NCBI GenBank assembly: GCA_038049695.1
Contig: CP142456.1
Span: 66,367,922 to 66,431,921, forward strand
DNA length: 64,000 nucleotides
Reading direction: 5' to 3'
Origin: Cinnamomum chago
Taxonomy: Eukaryota > Streptophyta > Magnoliopsida > Laurales > Lauraceae
The position numbers and the translations under genes are program-made. This document shows positions 47,656 through 60,226 of the stretch, piece after piece. The notes beneath the pieces were generated by a model that searched no databases, was not told the DNA's origin, and worked only from the letters and a program-made list of their open reading frames with translations. Positions within the stretch are counted from its first letter, which is position 1, and every line of letters starts with the position of its first letter.

Positions 47656-47878
47656 AAGAAAGCTGCTTAAAACCATCAAAAGCACAGAGAGAGAGAGAGA
47701 GAGATCCAATACTCTTGTTAAGTCTATTTCTAAGCATGAGTGACTTACATCAGATCAAAAACAAGGCACCCACATGCTGATGTCTTTTTTCTTTTGATCC
47801 CGTCTCTTTCCCTCCTTGTTGTTTTCTTCCTGCTTTGGTTTTTCTTCTTAGATCAAGAAACAAGACAAGTGAGCTGCG

Positions 47879-49993
47879 ATGTTAGTGGAGATGGCAGGAG
47901 AAGCAATCACCACAGCTTTCTCTCAAAAACCGTGTGTGGATTCCAACCCTCCTTTGATAAAGAGGAAGAGAAACCTGCCAGGAACTCCAGGCAAAAGAGA
48001 CTACTCCTTTCTCTTATTTCTGATCAAATCATATCTTTTTTTATAGACCCTTTTCTTGGTATCTAGCTTTTATAGGTACATAGAAGTATCTCCTCTTGTG
48101 TATCATTTCACTTGGAATTCATATCATTTGGGTGTTACAGATCCTGATGCAGAGGTCATTGCATTATCTCCAAAAACTCTCATGGCCACCAACAGGTTCT
48201 TGTGTGAGATATGTGGGAAAGGATTCCAGAGAGACCAAAACCTCCAGCTCCACCGGCGAGGCCACAACCTTCCATGGAAGCTCAAACAGAGGAGCAACAA
48301 AGAACCGAGGAAGCGTGTCTACGTGTGCCCGGAGAAGACCTGTGTTCATCACCACCCGTTGCGGGCTCTCGGAGACCTCACTGGGATAAAGAAGCACTTC
48401 TGTAGAAAGCATGGAGAGAAGAAGTGGAAGTGTGAGAAGTGCTCGAAGCGCTATGCGGTGCAGTCAGATTGGAAGGCGCATTTGAAAACTTGTGGCACTA
48501 GAGAGTACAGATGTGATTGTGGGACTTTGTTTGCAAGGTATATATTAGAGTCTTGCTCTACCAGGGAATTGGAATTTTTTTTTTTTTTTTTTTTGGGTTC
48601 ATTGTTGTATATATGATAGATTTTAGATAATGCAACAATGAATATGGTAAGCATGTGGATTGTAACTTGGACACCAAAATACAAGAGAAAAACTGCATTA
48701 CAGAAAAAAAGAAAAAAAAAAAAAAAAAAAGGGAAAAGAAACCTTCTGTTCAACAAATGTGTGAGCATCACATAGAGCAATAGTAATATAAGGACACAAT
48801 TCTAGGGTCCTTGGATCCTTTCCTCAGCCACAAATAAGTCTCTTGCGCTTTCAGAGAACCCCATATGGGATAAGACTTGGAAGATGATGGTGGTGGTGGT
48901 GATGGAAACCTATATATAAACTATATCCTCTTAGACAAGAAAGATCTGAGTCATTGTGAATCTTTTTAGCTCTTTTGTGATTAGTACTCTAACTGTTCCT
49001 TGTTACTAGTGTTTTTTTTTTTTTTTTTTTTTTTTCTTTTTTATTGAGAGTCTTCTGTCTATTATATAAACATATTATATCTAAATTGTTGTTGTTTCTG
49101 TTTTTTTTTTTTTTTTCACAAACAGGAGAGATAGCTTCATTACCCACAGGGCCTTCTGTGATGCCCTAGCAGAAGAAACCGCTCGACTTGCCGCAGCATC
49201 AAACATCAACAACATATTAGCCAGTGGCAATGTCAATTTCCCTTTCATAGGTAATTCATTAAAACCTAACATGGCTCAGCATTTCTCTTCAATATTCAAG
49301 CCCATTGTAGATGAAAACGGCGCGATCCCTCAGGCTAGAGCCCATCTTTCCCCCTGGATGGGCCAAGGACCCCAGATCAGTAATGACACAATGAGCAACA
49401 ATCTCCAAGAATTACACCAAGTTATGTCCATGAATCCATCAACCATGTACATAGATCCTTTTGCTTCTTGTACAAATCCTCAATCAACAGATTATCAATT
49501 GAATTGGGGATGTGGAAACAAGGATTCTTCTTCAAATTCCGGCAAACTAACAAGCACCCCACTACCAGCAGGCAACATAAATGATGTTGATAGTCCCCAA
49601 TTGGTAAGTGCTCCTTCCTTGTATAGCAGCCAACATTACAACCACCACCCCCCACTTGCCAACATGTCAGCGACGGCCTTGTTACAGAAAGCTGCCCAGA
49701 TGGGTGTAACGTTGACTAATACTTCTTTCCGTGGGAGCCTTGGTGTGAAGTACCACAGCACTCACCTTCAGGGTGGAAACAAGTACAATGAGGAGCTGAG
49801 TCTGAACCCAATAACCTCTAATTACAAAGCCGATTTGGAGAGCTCCATTGATGATATCTCATTGATGAACCATCCGCAATCATACTTGATGCGAAGTAGC
49901 TCTCAGAAGGATGATCAAGAAGGACAGACTAGGGACTTCTTGGGTGTTGGGGCTCAAACTCTCTGCCCATCTTCAGTCCATGGATGGGTATGA
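47879..49993 (+). CDS. INDETERMINATE-DOMAIN (IDD) C2H2 zinc-finger transcription factor, three exons
   Basis: A nuclear DNA-binding regulator; IDD proteins act in development, gibberellin and sugar responses, often with GRAS partners. Inferred exons: 47879-47990, 48141-48537, 49126-49993, giving 458 residues. The ATG at 47879 follows an in-frame TGA (47870-47872); a second ATG is at 47891. KRKR (28-31) is a likely nuclear signal. The ID domain runs from PDAEVIALSPKTL. Finger 1 is C59/C62/H75/H79. Finger 2 is C100/C105/H123/H128. Finger 3 is C135/C138/H151/C155. Finger 4 is C162/C164/H177/C181 and is split by intron 2 at residue 170, as in other IDD genes. The C-terminal half is Ser/Asn-rich and carries the family motifs MSATALLQKAAQMG and TRDFLGVG. 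Intron 1 (47991-48140) needs a GC donor; intron 2 (48538-49125) is GT-AG. Which IDD subclade it belongs to is not resolved. Confidence 0.95.
47991..48140 (+). other. Intron 1 of the IDD gene, GC-AG type
   Basis: Exon 1 ends CTCCAG and the intron starts GCAAAAGAG; it ends GGTGTTACAG before ATCCTGATGC. This keeps phase 1 and yields the family-standard NLPGTP-DPDAEV join. There is no GT between the last exon-1 codons and an in-frame TAG near 48047, so no canonical donor can replace it. Confidence 0.8.
48538..49125 (+). other. Intron 2 of the IDD gene, GT-AG, with long T and A runs
   Basis: Donor AAG|GTATAT at 48538 and acceptor CACAAACAG ending 49125, phase 2, joining LFA-R-RDSF. It carries T runs at 48575-48594, 49012-49036 and 49101-49116 and an A-rich run at 48703-48730. 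Confidence 0.9.
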
Positions 49994-51240
49994 ATGTATA
50001 GGGACTCAAGATAAACAGTACTTTGTCCTATGAGTGTATGGAGAGAGTACATTATTTTGAAGCTTTGCAGAGAAAAAAGAAGAAAGAAAAAGGGTGGGGG
50101 TTGGTGCTTGATAGGAGCTAAAAGATGTGTCAAAAGGAAAGCAGAAGTTTATTCAGCAGCTGTTGGAGATCCATGCATATTCTAAAGAACCCCAAGAGCT
50201 ACTGCTTTTAAAAAATGAGATTACGGGTGGGAGGCAAGGAGAGCCCCCTTTTCAACTCTATTATTGCATTTTTCTCCTCTTTATCATGTCAGTCTTTTCA
50301 AACTGAAATTTGAGATCTCAAGTCGAAATCTTATCTCTTCATGTTGATTGTAGCCTATGCACAAAGTCACCACATGTGAATCAATCCATATCATTCAAAT
50401 CATGGCCCCTGATGTATATGGAGAATGGAAAAAATCAGATTGACTTGATGATATAGCTACTTATTTCTCATTTTAAACATTTCTTCACTATATATACCTT
50501 TTGGGTATGTGACATTATTAGTGAAGAGAAAGATTCAACATGGTAAACTGCAACTAAGAAAATGAAACAACTGGTATCTCTGATGAAATTTTATCCATTT
50601 TTATTTGCCTTCTATTCGAACTAAACATGGAGCAGATGTCTCTTTTTATTCACCCTTTTACTTCCAGTAGGATGGTTTCACCTTTTATAACTTTACTTCA
50701 TATGTGGAAAAAAAAAAACCTTGAAAAAAAAGTTGGATGGCTAGGCCATGGTCATGTAGAGTTAGGACATGGGTGATATTGACAGTTTCCAACAACTGCA
50801 ATTTGTATTTTCTTGTCTTCTGTTGTTTTTCTATCTGATCCAAAGGCTTTTGTACCCTAAGCCCTTGTTTGGAATATTTTCAGTGTGTACAACTGTAGGT
50901 TACTATTCATTTATTTTATTTTATTTGTTTATTTTAATTAGGACCAGTGTCAAAAAAAAAAAAAAAAAACTTGGCGACATTTTGAAAAAATTTTGATATT
51001 AATTGTTGCAATATTAAATAAAATGGAAAATCCTTGATATTATGAGGAGGAGAAAGAAATACCCAGAGAAAATCATCACATTATAAGGATAAAAGATAAA
51101 CTCTGGAAAGAGTTTTAAAGAGAGTTTCTAAGAGTATATATATTTATTTTTCTCTGACTTGTGTTTTCAATTATTGGGATTTAATTTCTTGTGAAACACT
51201 CCTGACAATATTCCAAGAAACCCAAAATTTAAAAAGAGAT
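49994..51240. other. IDD 3' UTR and intergenic DNA
   Basis: The 3' UTR probably covers the first few hundred bases. An A run at 50953-50968 and short open frames are present; no other gene is seen. Confidence 0.5.
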
Positions 51241-53215
51241 GAAAGGGAGACCAAGGCATTTGATCAAATTAATCAAGATGTTAATCTAGTGGGCCTATGG
51301 TGAAGGCGATTATGCTGCTATCCATTTGATATGCAGCTATGGAGGATTGGTGAAAGAAGAGACAGTGATCAAATATATAGGTTAGGGGACGATGTTTTGT
51401 GTATGTGTTCTTGACAGAATGAATCTAGATTCCCATCTAGTGGGCCCTATAATGGAAATTATCATACCTTCTGATCAATCCTAGAATAGGGTTGCAATTA
51501 TAAATTATTCTCCGCTATTATCTCCGCTTGTAAAAGCAGAGATGTTAACCGAGTATCGTATCCACTGGGACAAAAAGGCTAAGTTGTGTTGTTTCCTAAA
51601 TTCCTAAACTAATTCTAGTACAAGACAAAGTTCTGAATATTAAACTATCCTATTAGAAAGCGAAGTAATGGGTTGATTGGTTTTTATTAACAAATTAAAG
51701 ATTTCTAAATTAACAAATTAAAAGACAAGTTTGATTCAATCAGAGAAAAGTCTTAGGGTATGAATCCACCATAGCCTGTGTAATGGCGAATATAGGTCTA
51801 GGGTTTCACTGTCAATGCTTTCCAGACTCGTTCTGGTTACAAACCTTCACAGAGTCACCAAATAAGGATAGTGGATGCAAATCAGGGCATAACCTATCTC
51901 TATGGCATAGATTATCCTAGATCTAACAAATACACTCATTCAAGCATCATACTAATATGACTTGGTATTCCAAACTACAAGAATAAAATACCAAAAGAAA
52001 TATTGCATTAATAAAAGAATCCAATCAATGGATTAAATCAATGTCATATAAGTAAAGCATTTAACATAAAACCCTAGAACCTACGCATCACCATAAACAC
52101 AAAACTAGGGCTTCATCACAACCCTAAGATAAGGAGTTAGTTACGCATGGAAGACGATTGACGAAGAATCTCTGATGAAATCGCCATGGCTACGCTCCCA
52201 AAAGCTCCAAAACCTCCTTCAGACCTTCTCCCAAGATGTGAATATCCCCAAAAACGAGTTAGGGCTCCTATATATAAGTTTTGGGGTGAAAAAGGATCTT
52301 TAATTCGGGTAGGAGATGGATTCCCGTCGGGTCCGGGCCCACTGGTCATCACAGCGAACTTCGTGAGGTCATATCTCCCTCAATATAGCTCCGATTTACA
52401 CAATCTTGGACTCCACGGATATCTACTCGAAAAGAGCTTTCCAACGGTACGTAGATTTCACGAATCCGACACTCGAGTTGAGAGTTATGACCATTTCAAG
52501 TTGCTGCCTCTGAAAATTCCGGGAATCATGGTTCAATTAGAAGACCTTCCATGTTGGCATGCTATGGGATGAGTGGGACCCATGTTGGAGATCCAAGGCA
52601 TGTTTGGACTCTTGCTTTGCTTTCTTATTTGAGTCTCCTCCCATAGTTGGCAATCTTTCTTACTTGCAACTCCTTCTTTGTCATGCTTTGTGATTTCTTC
52701 CATTTTAGCTATGAATTTCTCTCCTTGCATTTGTAATACCTACAAACAATAAAATAACATAATTAATCTAATTAATCTCTTTCTAAGGTATAACCAAGTC
52801 CTCATTAAGGGGCTTAAAATGTATCTTTTAGGCTCTTATCACCTTCTATCCATCAGATGCATGGATGAAAAGAATTGGCGAAAGTACGTAAAAAGAAAGA
52901 ACAGTCAAAACATATAGGACAAGGGACCATTGTGTCTATGTATTTTTCATCAAATTAATCTAGATGTCCATCTAGTGGGCCCTATGAAGATAGGTGGAGA
53001 AGAAAGAGACCAGTAAAGATATATAAGGCAAATGACCATTTTTTGTATGTATGCATGGGACTAAATTAGTGTCCATCGATCTAGTAGGCCCTATGATGGA
53101 ATATATCATGCCATGCCATCTCCATCAAATCTATAGCCTAAAAAGACAGTGGAAGAAAAATGAGACATTAATGGTCAAAAGCATATAGGGTAAAGGACCC
53201 TGTCTATATAAACAC
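51241..53215. repeat. Imperfect tandem repeat of about 110-170 bp, interrupted by a solo LTR
   Basis: Phrases recur in order at about 51260, 51360-51470, 52880-53000 and 53015-53110: a CATATAGG(ACA)AGGGACCAT-like block, a TTGTGT(A/C)TATGT block and TCCATCTAGTGGGCCCTAT. About four units can be picked out, well diverged. The LTR at 51472-52841 splits one unit. Confidence 0.65.
51472..52841. mobile_element. Solo LTR, 1370 bp
   Basis: Starts TGATCAATCC and ends GGCTCTTATCA. CCTTC flanks both sides (51467-51471 and 52842-52846). On the minus strand it starts TGATAAGAGCCTAAAAGATA, a start common to one large class of plant LTRs, and near its other end has GTGGATACGATACTCGG. Hence it is probably in minus orientation. 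The 128-codon frame at 52186-52572 lies inside and is not a recognised protein. Confidence 0.85.
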
Positions 53216-55445
53216 AGATTAATAAAAAAGGCATGCATTTTCATCTGTTTTGATTTTTTAGGTGGCCCACCTTGGAGATTCACTAACTCAAGTGCATGAA
53301 ACAAACCTTTTGGGAAGTAAGAGTTAAGAAGTAAAAAAGGAATTTAAATACTTTCATCTATTGTTTCTCTTTCCTCACATGACTACTCATCCACAACATT
53401 TTGTGGAAACAAAGAATAACTTTTGATTGGTTGGCTCCTTCGTTACTCAATTGCATTCATCTCTCTAGCATTTCTCATATAAAAATCATATTCTATTCTG
53501 AGAACAATATGTATTTGTCTCTAGTTAGGACAATATATATTTGCAACTGATACATACATTCTCTCCTATGCTTTTTTTTTTGCTAAAAGGTAAATTGGAA
53601 TTAAGAAGAAAGGGCAAGGCCCCCAGTGTAAAGTCACTGTACTTAGTATTTGATAGATATTGAATAAGCTACCAGCGCACGTGTATTGGGCATGCTCCTA
53701 TGCAAATATCTTGCAAGGGAGACCATGCGAGACAACCTATGGAGCCCACCTGCCACCAATCATGGATGAGGTGGTGGAATGAAAGATTCAAATTAGACCC
53801 TCATATATACATTTCAAGTCATCCCATCATCCTAACCCTTGATTTATGGCCATCGAGTTTAATTATTTTAGAATGCACCATTTCTTTTTATTTCAATCAA
53901 ATGGCCCAATCCATTAATTCGGATGAGTGTAAAACTCATGGGATTGATGACATGCACAGAGTGAGGATAGTTTTGCTTGAGTGGCGGAATTGGATTGATC
54001 ACATGGGGCATTAGGTGAGCCTCATAGGTTTACACGTACCATGGGAGACATCTGAAGGAATTTTCACATGAGCTTAATTACCAATTGCTTAGATAAGCAC
54101 AACCCTTGTGAACCTACCTCCTGTATTAATCCGAATGGGACACACACAACCACCTCCTCTCAACGTCACCAATCCCATTTTTTTACACCAATCTGAATGG
54201 GTTAGCTAATGGATTAAAATAATAAAAAAATGATGTATTCTAAAACTATTAATTTGAAGGGCCACAAATCAAGGAATTAAGATAATTTGATAGATTTGAA
54301 TTTTTGCATACAGGTGGGTGTCGGTTTCTACCTTTCCATGAATTGTTACAACTCAAATGGGCCTACAAGAACAACAACCGCAAATTGTCTAAATGAGCTC
54401 ATACACATCTTGAAAGCTCTCTCTCTCTCTCTCTCTCTCTCAGAGAGAGAGAAGGGGGGAGGAAGGGAAGTGATAGTGACAAAAAATGTGTAATGTAATA
54501 GGAAAAGCATTTGAAGACTCTGGTCCAGAAAAGGCAGTGTGATGTTAGCACAATAAAAAGAAAAGGCAGTGGGCATGAGCACTATGCAGCAACAGGCCAA
54601 CTTTTCCAAAATCTCTTTCTAAATCATTTACCTCATCTGCCATTCTTTGTAATGGCACTATCTAAGTTTTTTTTATCAAATCAGGACGTAGACAACTTTT
54701 AGATTGATTACAAATTCAGATTAACTCCATTCACTACTCACGTTCTTTTATAAAAAGAAAATAAAAAGAACTAATTAAGTTTTACTGCCTATAGAAACAT
54801 GCAATCAATCTACGTATGTACGTACGGCAGACTCTACTATGTTTGGCTGGGAAAGCCGGGTAAACAATACCCCTGTGGTCGTAAGGTGGTAGCACTAGTG
54901 GACTCAATCTTCGATTTCTGAAGAATGGGGAACATGAGGTCAATACCAAAACCTCTAGCTCCGGAAGAGGGAGGAACTGTGGTCCTAACTACTCGGTCAA
55001 CCTCTTGAGGTTAGCTAAAAATGTATATACTTACTTATATACAATAGGTGTTGGGGTTTGTAAACGATTTAGATTTTTCAAATGTGGGCCTCACAATGAG
55101 ATTAGTTCTGCACTTTAAAAGATTATAGCCTTGCCGCTTGCGTAATATATTGTACATGAAGACCATTTGTACATGCAGATTTGATAAAGGCATAGAAAAT
55201 GTTTGTTTCTTGGATTCATTTTGGCATGTTCATTGGATCATGCAGATCTCAAATGTGTTTTGCCAGCTATTTCTTTGGTGAGTGGAATCCTTTTTCAACC
55301 CTTCTAATAATTGAGAATTCCACTTTAAGAAAAAAAGAAAACATATTTACCATTTTATTATGTTGAAACCGCCATATCCACCAAATGAGACCTATAATGT
55401 ACGAAATATCAACTCTATTATATCATCTTAGCTTTTAGGTTTAAT
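53216..55445. other. Intergenic; (CT)n-(GA)n palindrome; possible retroposon tail
   Basis: A TTTTTTTTTGCTAAAAGGTA stretch near 53573 looks like the 3' end of a 5'-truncated minus-strand LINE. (CT)11 followed by (AG)n at 54417-54452 is self-complementary. No gene recognised. Confidence 0.5.
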
Positions 55446-55453
55446 GGTTTTAG

Positions 55454-56351
55454 CAGTGGCGGCTCCAGGAATTCGAGTCAATGGGGTCAACCAAAGACTT
55501 ATTTTCCACAAATCGAATAAATTTGTTTTCCCTTTATCAACATTTGTCATCGACTTTCGATAATTCGACAAATATAATATAAAATTATCAAGTAATCTAT
55601 TTTTTTGACAATTTGACAAAAATAACATTGAATTCTCAAGCAAAAATAAACGTAAATTTTAATATATTGTTACTAATAGTTCTTAATCTAAAAAGAAAAT
55701 CCAAATACGTAAACTCCTACAGCTGCCCTCGACGGGTTTTCATGTATTGAAATCGTTACATAATAACTTCATTATCAACACAAGAAAACACAACATTCTC
55801 AATGTATGTGACTAAATAATCATTCAACCATTGATCTCTCATTCAGTTATGCAACTTGTTTTTTACTTATTTCATTGTCGAAAAAGTTCTTTCTACCGTT
55901 GCAATCGCTACTGGTAAAATCAACACCAATTTTAGAAGCAAATAAATCATTAAATATATGATATCCTTCTTTGTCTCCACTAATTTTTTAGCAATATCAA
56001 TTCTTTTAAGCTCTAAAAACTCGTTGCTAGAGTGTATACCAATAATGTGGTTTTCAAGTTGATGGTCAAGTGTCACGAGGTCTATTGTAGAAAAATCAAC
56101 AATGCCATCATTTTGAACAAGTTATGGTAAATGAATAGTTAATGACAGAATGTCTAAAAAATAAAAGTTGGGCCCATTATTTTATTTTATTTTATTTTTT
56201 TTGTGTAGACAGATGAACCATTAACTTAGGCCTTTAGTGGGGTCAAAATCTTCCTATAAATTTAACTCATTAAAAAATTTATTTTTTTAAATAATTTTTC
56301 AGATCTCAATGGGGTCAAGATCCCACTGACATACATGTAGCGCCGCCTATG
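55454..56351 (-). mobile_element. hAT element with broken transposase, 898 bp
   Basis: Ends CAGTGGCGGCTCCAG and, inverted, CATAGGCGGCGCTAC, the type of terminus common in plant hAT elements. The 8-bp flanks GGTTTTAG (55446-55453) and GATTTTAG (56352-56359) differ by one base. Inside is the C-terminal end of a hAT transposase only, so this is an internally deleted, non-autonomous copy. Its ends match the element at 60227-60708. Confidence 0.9.
55718..56130 (-). pseudogene. hAT transposase C-terminal dimerisation region, with in-frame stops
   Basis: A remnant of the hAT transposase, which cuts and pastes the element as a dimer. The minus strand contains LPVAIATVERTFSTMK (stop after 55867), the hallmark of the hAT dimerisation domain. 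Beyond two or three in-frame stops the expected run continues (DQWLNDYLVTYIEN, then MKTRRGQL near 55720). The catalytic and zinc-finger parts are absent. It resembles plant zinc-finger MYM-type/hAT-like proteins, so a host gene is unlikely; the surrounding TIRs and target duplication support a transposon. Confidence 0.88.
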
Positions 56352-56359
56352 GATTTTAG

Positions 56360-59300
56360 AATGCATCATTTTTTTAAATGATCAAAGTAGAAGTTGAAAG
56401 GGATAGTATGTGTTAAACTAGATATCCGGCTTAACAATGAACAATGAAGTGGACAAACTATAATAACTGTGGTGACTGTCCTCTTGTATGTTTTTATTCT
56501 ATTGCTATAGATGGTGTTTCCCTCCTCATGACACACAGAAAGTAGCCTCAATGGCCCTACACTTTATTCCCTTGGTGGAATGAAGCTGCTCACATGTGAA
56601 CATGCTATTATAAGACATGTAAGATTCCAGATGTTGTTGACAAGTGGGACCCACTTACCTTTTATCCATCAACAACTAGATATGGATCTCGTACTCGGAG
56701 ATATGCCCTAGCAAACAGCAGGTTGGCAGGTTGGAGTTTGGACAGTGGTGAAAGAATCACGCCAAATCCAAAAAGAAAATAGCCATTTCACTATTGGATG
56801 TGAATGAAGGATACAGACACTATCATGTTGGCTGGCCTGTTCATGATGGATCAGCCAGCTGATGGGCCTTCATCTTCGTTTCAATCTATTTTCCTAATCA
56901 ACATCATCTTAGCCTCATCCCATTGACCAAATTATCATTGTTATTATCGTCATGGGAATCCAACCCTTGTCATTTTGGGATCAAATTAAGGAGTCATGTT
57001 AATGCGCCGTGGAAATAACACGTATATTTAGATGGTTAATGGAAGAGAAACGAGCTCATCAATTCGGAGTCCTAGGCCCTTTCCCCTGTGTTTGATCCCC
57101 CTAGGTTCTCTCCCTTGCATGTGCAGGTAATCTAATCGTGTTGACTCCCGCATTGGTGATGAGGACTCTCAAAGGGTTGAGCCACATGATCTTGGCTGGT
57201 AACAAAAACAAATAGCATTAGCAAGATTCCCACTAAATTATATCAAAAGGTTTGAAGAGTACTGAACGATCCAAAGTAGAGATCTACAACACCATAGTGA
57301 ATCGTGGGCAATTATTTTCTATCAAATGAGGGAGATTTTAGTGGTCTGCTGATGTTCAAATTTCAGGGGTTTAGCTGTTACCCTAAGCCCCTTTGGTAAA
57401 TGCACATTTTCAAAAGAACTTCTAAAGTTTATCTTTGGCAAAAGTTCCTTCAGTAGGCTTACAGCTTTCTACTTTTAGGGCTCCTATTTTGTTGTTAGTC
57501 TTCCTTTTATTTATCTCATTAGTAGGGTGGTGGACCAATGGTGGAACATGTTAGGATGAGTCCGGATCACCAGTTGATATACCTTTATCGTGAGTGGACC
57601 AATAACAGTCCACCACGTCATCCAAAATTTTAGGTGATTGTGAAGTTTAAAAAAGTTTCAATCAGATGAAAGAAAATCATCTAAATTTTTTGATGAAATG
57701 GCAAACTGTTATTTGTACACTCACAATGAAGGAATAATGATTACGATAGGTAATCCAGACTCAATTAAGATAACCAGTGACTTGTTGGGTAGCTAGGGAT
57801 ATTGAAAATTCAAATTACTCAGGCTCAATATTGATTAGAGGGAATGTCCAAACAGGCTCGGTTATACTTGCCTAATTTAGGTCCAACAGCTTTTAGACCT
57901 TTTAAGAAATCTGATTATATATGGCTTAAGTGTGAAGGATCAAAAGTTGTGATAAAAAAAGGCGGAGGGAGTAGTGCCCCTCTAAAATTATGAAATATCT
58001 AAATGCCCTTCTCCCGCAACCACCCTCTTCCAAACTTCATTATCAGTCAACCCCAAGGTAATCAATGGGCCTCAATCTGGCCCGGCCTGACCCAGTTATA
58101 TGGGTACATTTTGGCAGGCATAGAATGTATCTGGGTTTAATGGATTGGATCTGTAATTCTGTATCATTTTATCTTGCTTTGGGTTGAAACCCTTAGCCGG
58201 CCATATTTGGGCCATGGGTCTTGAGCTCAATGGGCTCTCAATGCAAGCTGTTCGGTATATTTGAGTCATTCAAGAACATGCAGGCCATCACTTTGCATGG
58301 ACCAGAGAAACTAGGCCTGTTAGACCTGTTAGAGCATCTAGCAATGAAAAACACAATGGGCCGGGTATAGCCAATGATAAAAAGAAAAAAAAAAAAATGG
58401 GCCTTCCAAGCCATTGCAACCAGTTAAGTTTCCATCAATATTGGTGAGTTGATTGTGATTTCCTCCATTAAGAGAGGGCCACTTTGATTCTTACAATTGC
58501 AAGTCTCCTTGTATTTCATCTCTAGGCGGGCCTACTGTGATTTCAACATTTGTACAGGCACTGTTTTTTCTGCCATGATTAGAGTGGTCCTTAATTACAT
58601 CATTGGATGGGTCTTATGATAACTGCATCATTAGCTAGGCCCATTCACATCTAGCCATTTCATGGATCCATCAGGATTGCCAACAAAAATTGGTTCCATC
58701 TTATTTCCATCATTTGGTGGCACTACCATGATTTCATCAAAATAATCACCATCACAATAGACACCTAACCACGTATTACATAGGTTGTTTACTAAATCAT
58801 AGGACGATCAAAAGGCCAAGCATGTTATGTGATCACAGGCATTATGGCCTGACATGATTTGGGCCACAGTACTAGGGCAACTTTTACACTTGTAGGCCAA
58901 ATCAAGCCCTGAATTAAAGCCCATTATGAACGGGTTCGGGCCCACATTGCGATTCTAAAGCTTGTAAATGTAGACTTGTCATTTGGGCCATCAAGCATTT
59001 CTAATTTTTTTAAGTCATTAAGGTAGAAGGTGTTAGAACTGATATGTATAGAGTAAGATTTTAGCCCTAAGTAGGGATAAGGCTCTGGAGGCAATGATGA
59101 TTAAATTCTTCTTGTTGGATTAGTAGTGAAATTATCTAAGGTAGTCAGACAGTTGATATTTAAGCAATTGGTGATCTGGCCCATGAGACTAACTGGGACC
59201 CAACTATGATCAATATGATCTCCTCCTCCCACCCATTACCTGCATGAGCCAGCACTCACTACTGTCTAAGGTTCCTGCTGTTGACACACCCTGTAAAATT

Positions 59301-59990
59301 TACCAAAAATGATAGGGAATCATTTACATGGGCTTGACCCAGACTCAACTCATGAGAGTAATGTCTGGGTACTTAATTAAGTTGCATCCATTATTTTATT
59401 TTTAAGTATAGGAGTGTGATGAATTGGACTAGTGATGTTTGGCTTGAGTCTGGGATCCATATAGTTTTGGACCATGGACCTGTGAAAAAAACATATCCGG
59501 AAGGTCTTTTATATCACAAGCAAAAACACATGTTCCATTATCAAAAGCAATGCAGCCTGGCCCACAATGGTAGACATGGATGTCTCTACGGAGTTGTTTG
59601 TTTGGACTCATTTACATATGCATATGATTCATATGCGGAACTATTACGCCTATGTATTTTTTGGTGTGAAAATAATTCACAAGTGGGGAAATTGGTGTGA
59701 AAATGGCCCAGATTTCTACCCCTTCATTTTTCACATTCTTTTGTAGAAGGTGATGATACAGTAAAAAATGGTACATTTTTCTCCCATGGGGCCCATCAAA
59801 ATCATTATATTTTTATTCTTATGGGCTCCTAATGAATGATCTGAACCATACATCTTCTTTTATGGTTAAAAATTGTTAGGGTGCAATTGTCAAATTCAAC
59901 ATTTGATTTTTCATGGATCTTGAGAAGTTTGTGAAAAACTTCAAACCATCATATCTAGTTTTCTAGACGAGTGGGTCTACAGACCCTAAC
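56360..59990. other. Intergenic, no gene recognised
   Basis: AT-rich DNA with scattered GGGCC words and an A run near 58385. Frames such as 59416-59700 are open by chance. No element ends located. Confidence 0.45.
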
Positions 59991-60097
59991 TCCCGGACCC
60001 CGGGTGGGAGCCCGACCCCCCTGGGGTCCGTTGGATCCCACCCGCCCCTGGGATCCAACGGACCCCAGGGGGTCGGGCTCCCTCCCGGGGTCCGGGA
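59991..60097. repeat. GC-rich near-perfect palindrome, 107 bp
   Basis: TCCCGGACCCCGGGTGGGAG at the left reappears inverted at the right (CTCCCTCCCGGGGTCCGGGA, one or two changes), followed by AGCCCGACCCCC, GGGGTCCGTTGGATCCCA and their complements. The loop is about 10 bp. GC content is far above the flanks. It has no reading frame, and no target duplication was found. Confidence 0.9.
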
Positions 60098-60226
60098 ATC
60101 ATGGTCTTTAGCATTTTTCTTTCTAGACTCCCGTGCCTGTTAATTCATAATCCCAACCATTCATTTTCTTTATAAGACTAAAAAGGCTAAGAGGTAAAAT
60201 TTCTCAATACATCTAGAACCGTTGGA

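Noticed and set aside
48056-48140. Alternative IDD start MVSSFYRY... upstream of the zinc fingers
   Set aside because: This stretch is the intron 1 tail; exon 1 at 47879-47990 gives the conserved KRKRNLPGTP N-terminus and a correct splice phase.
52186-52572. 128-codon open frame
   Set aside because: Lies wholly inside the solo LTR 51472-52841 and matches no family.
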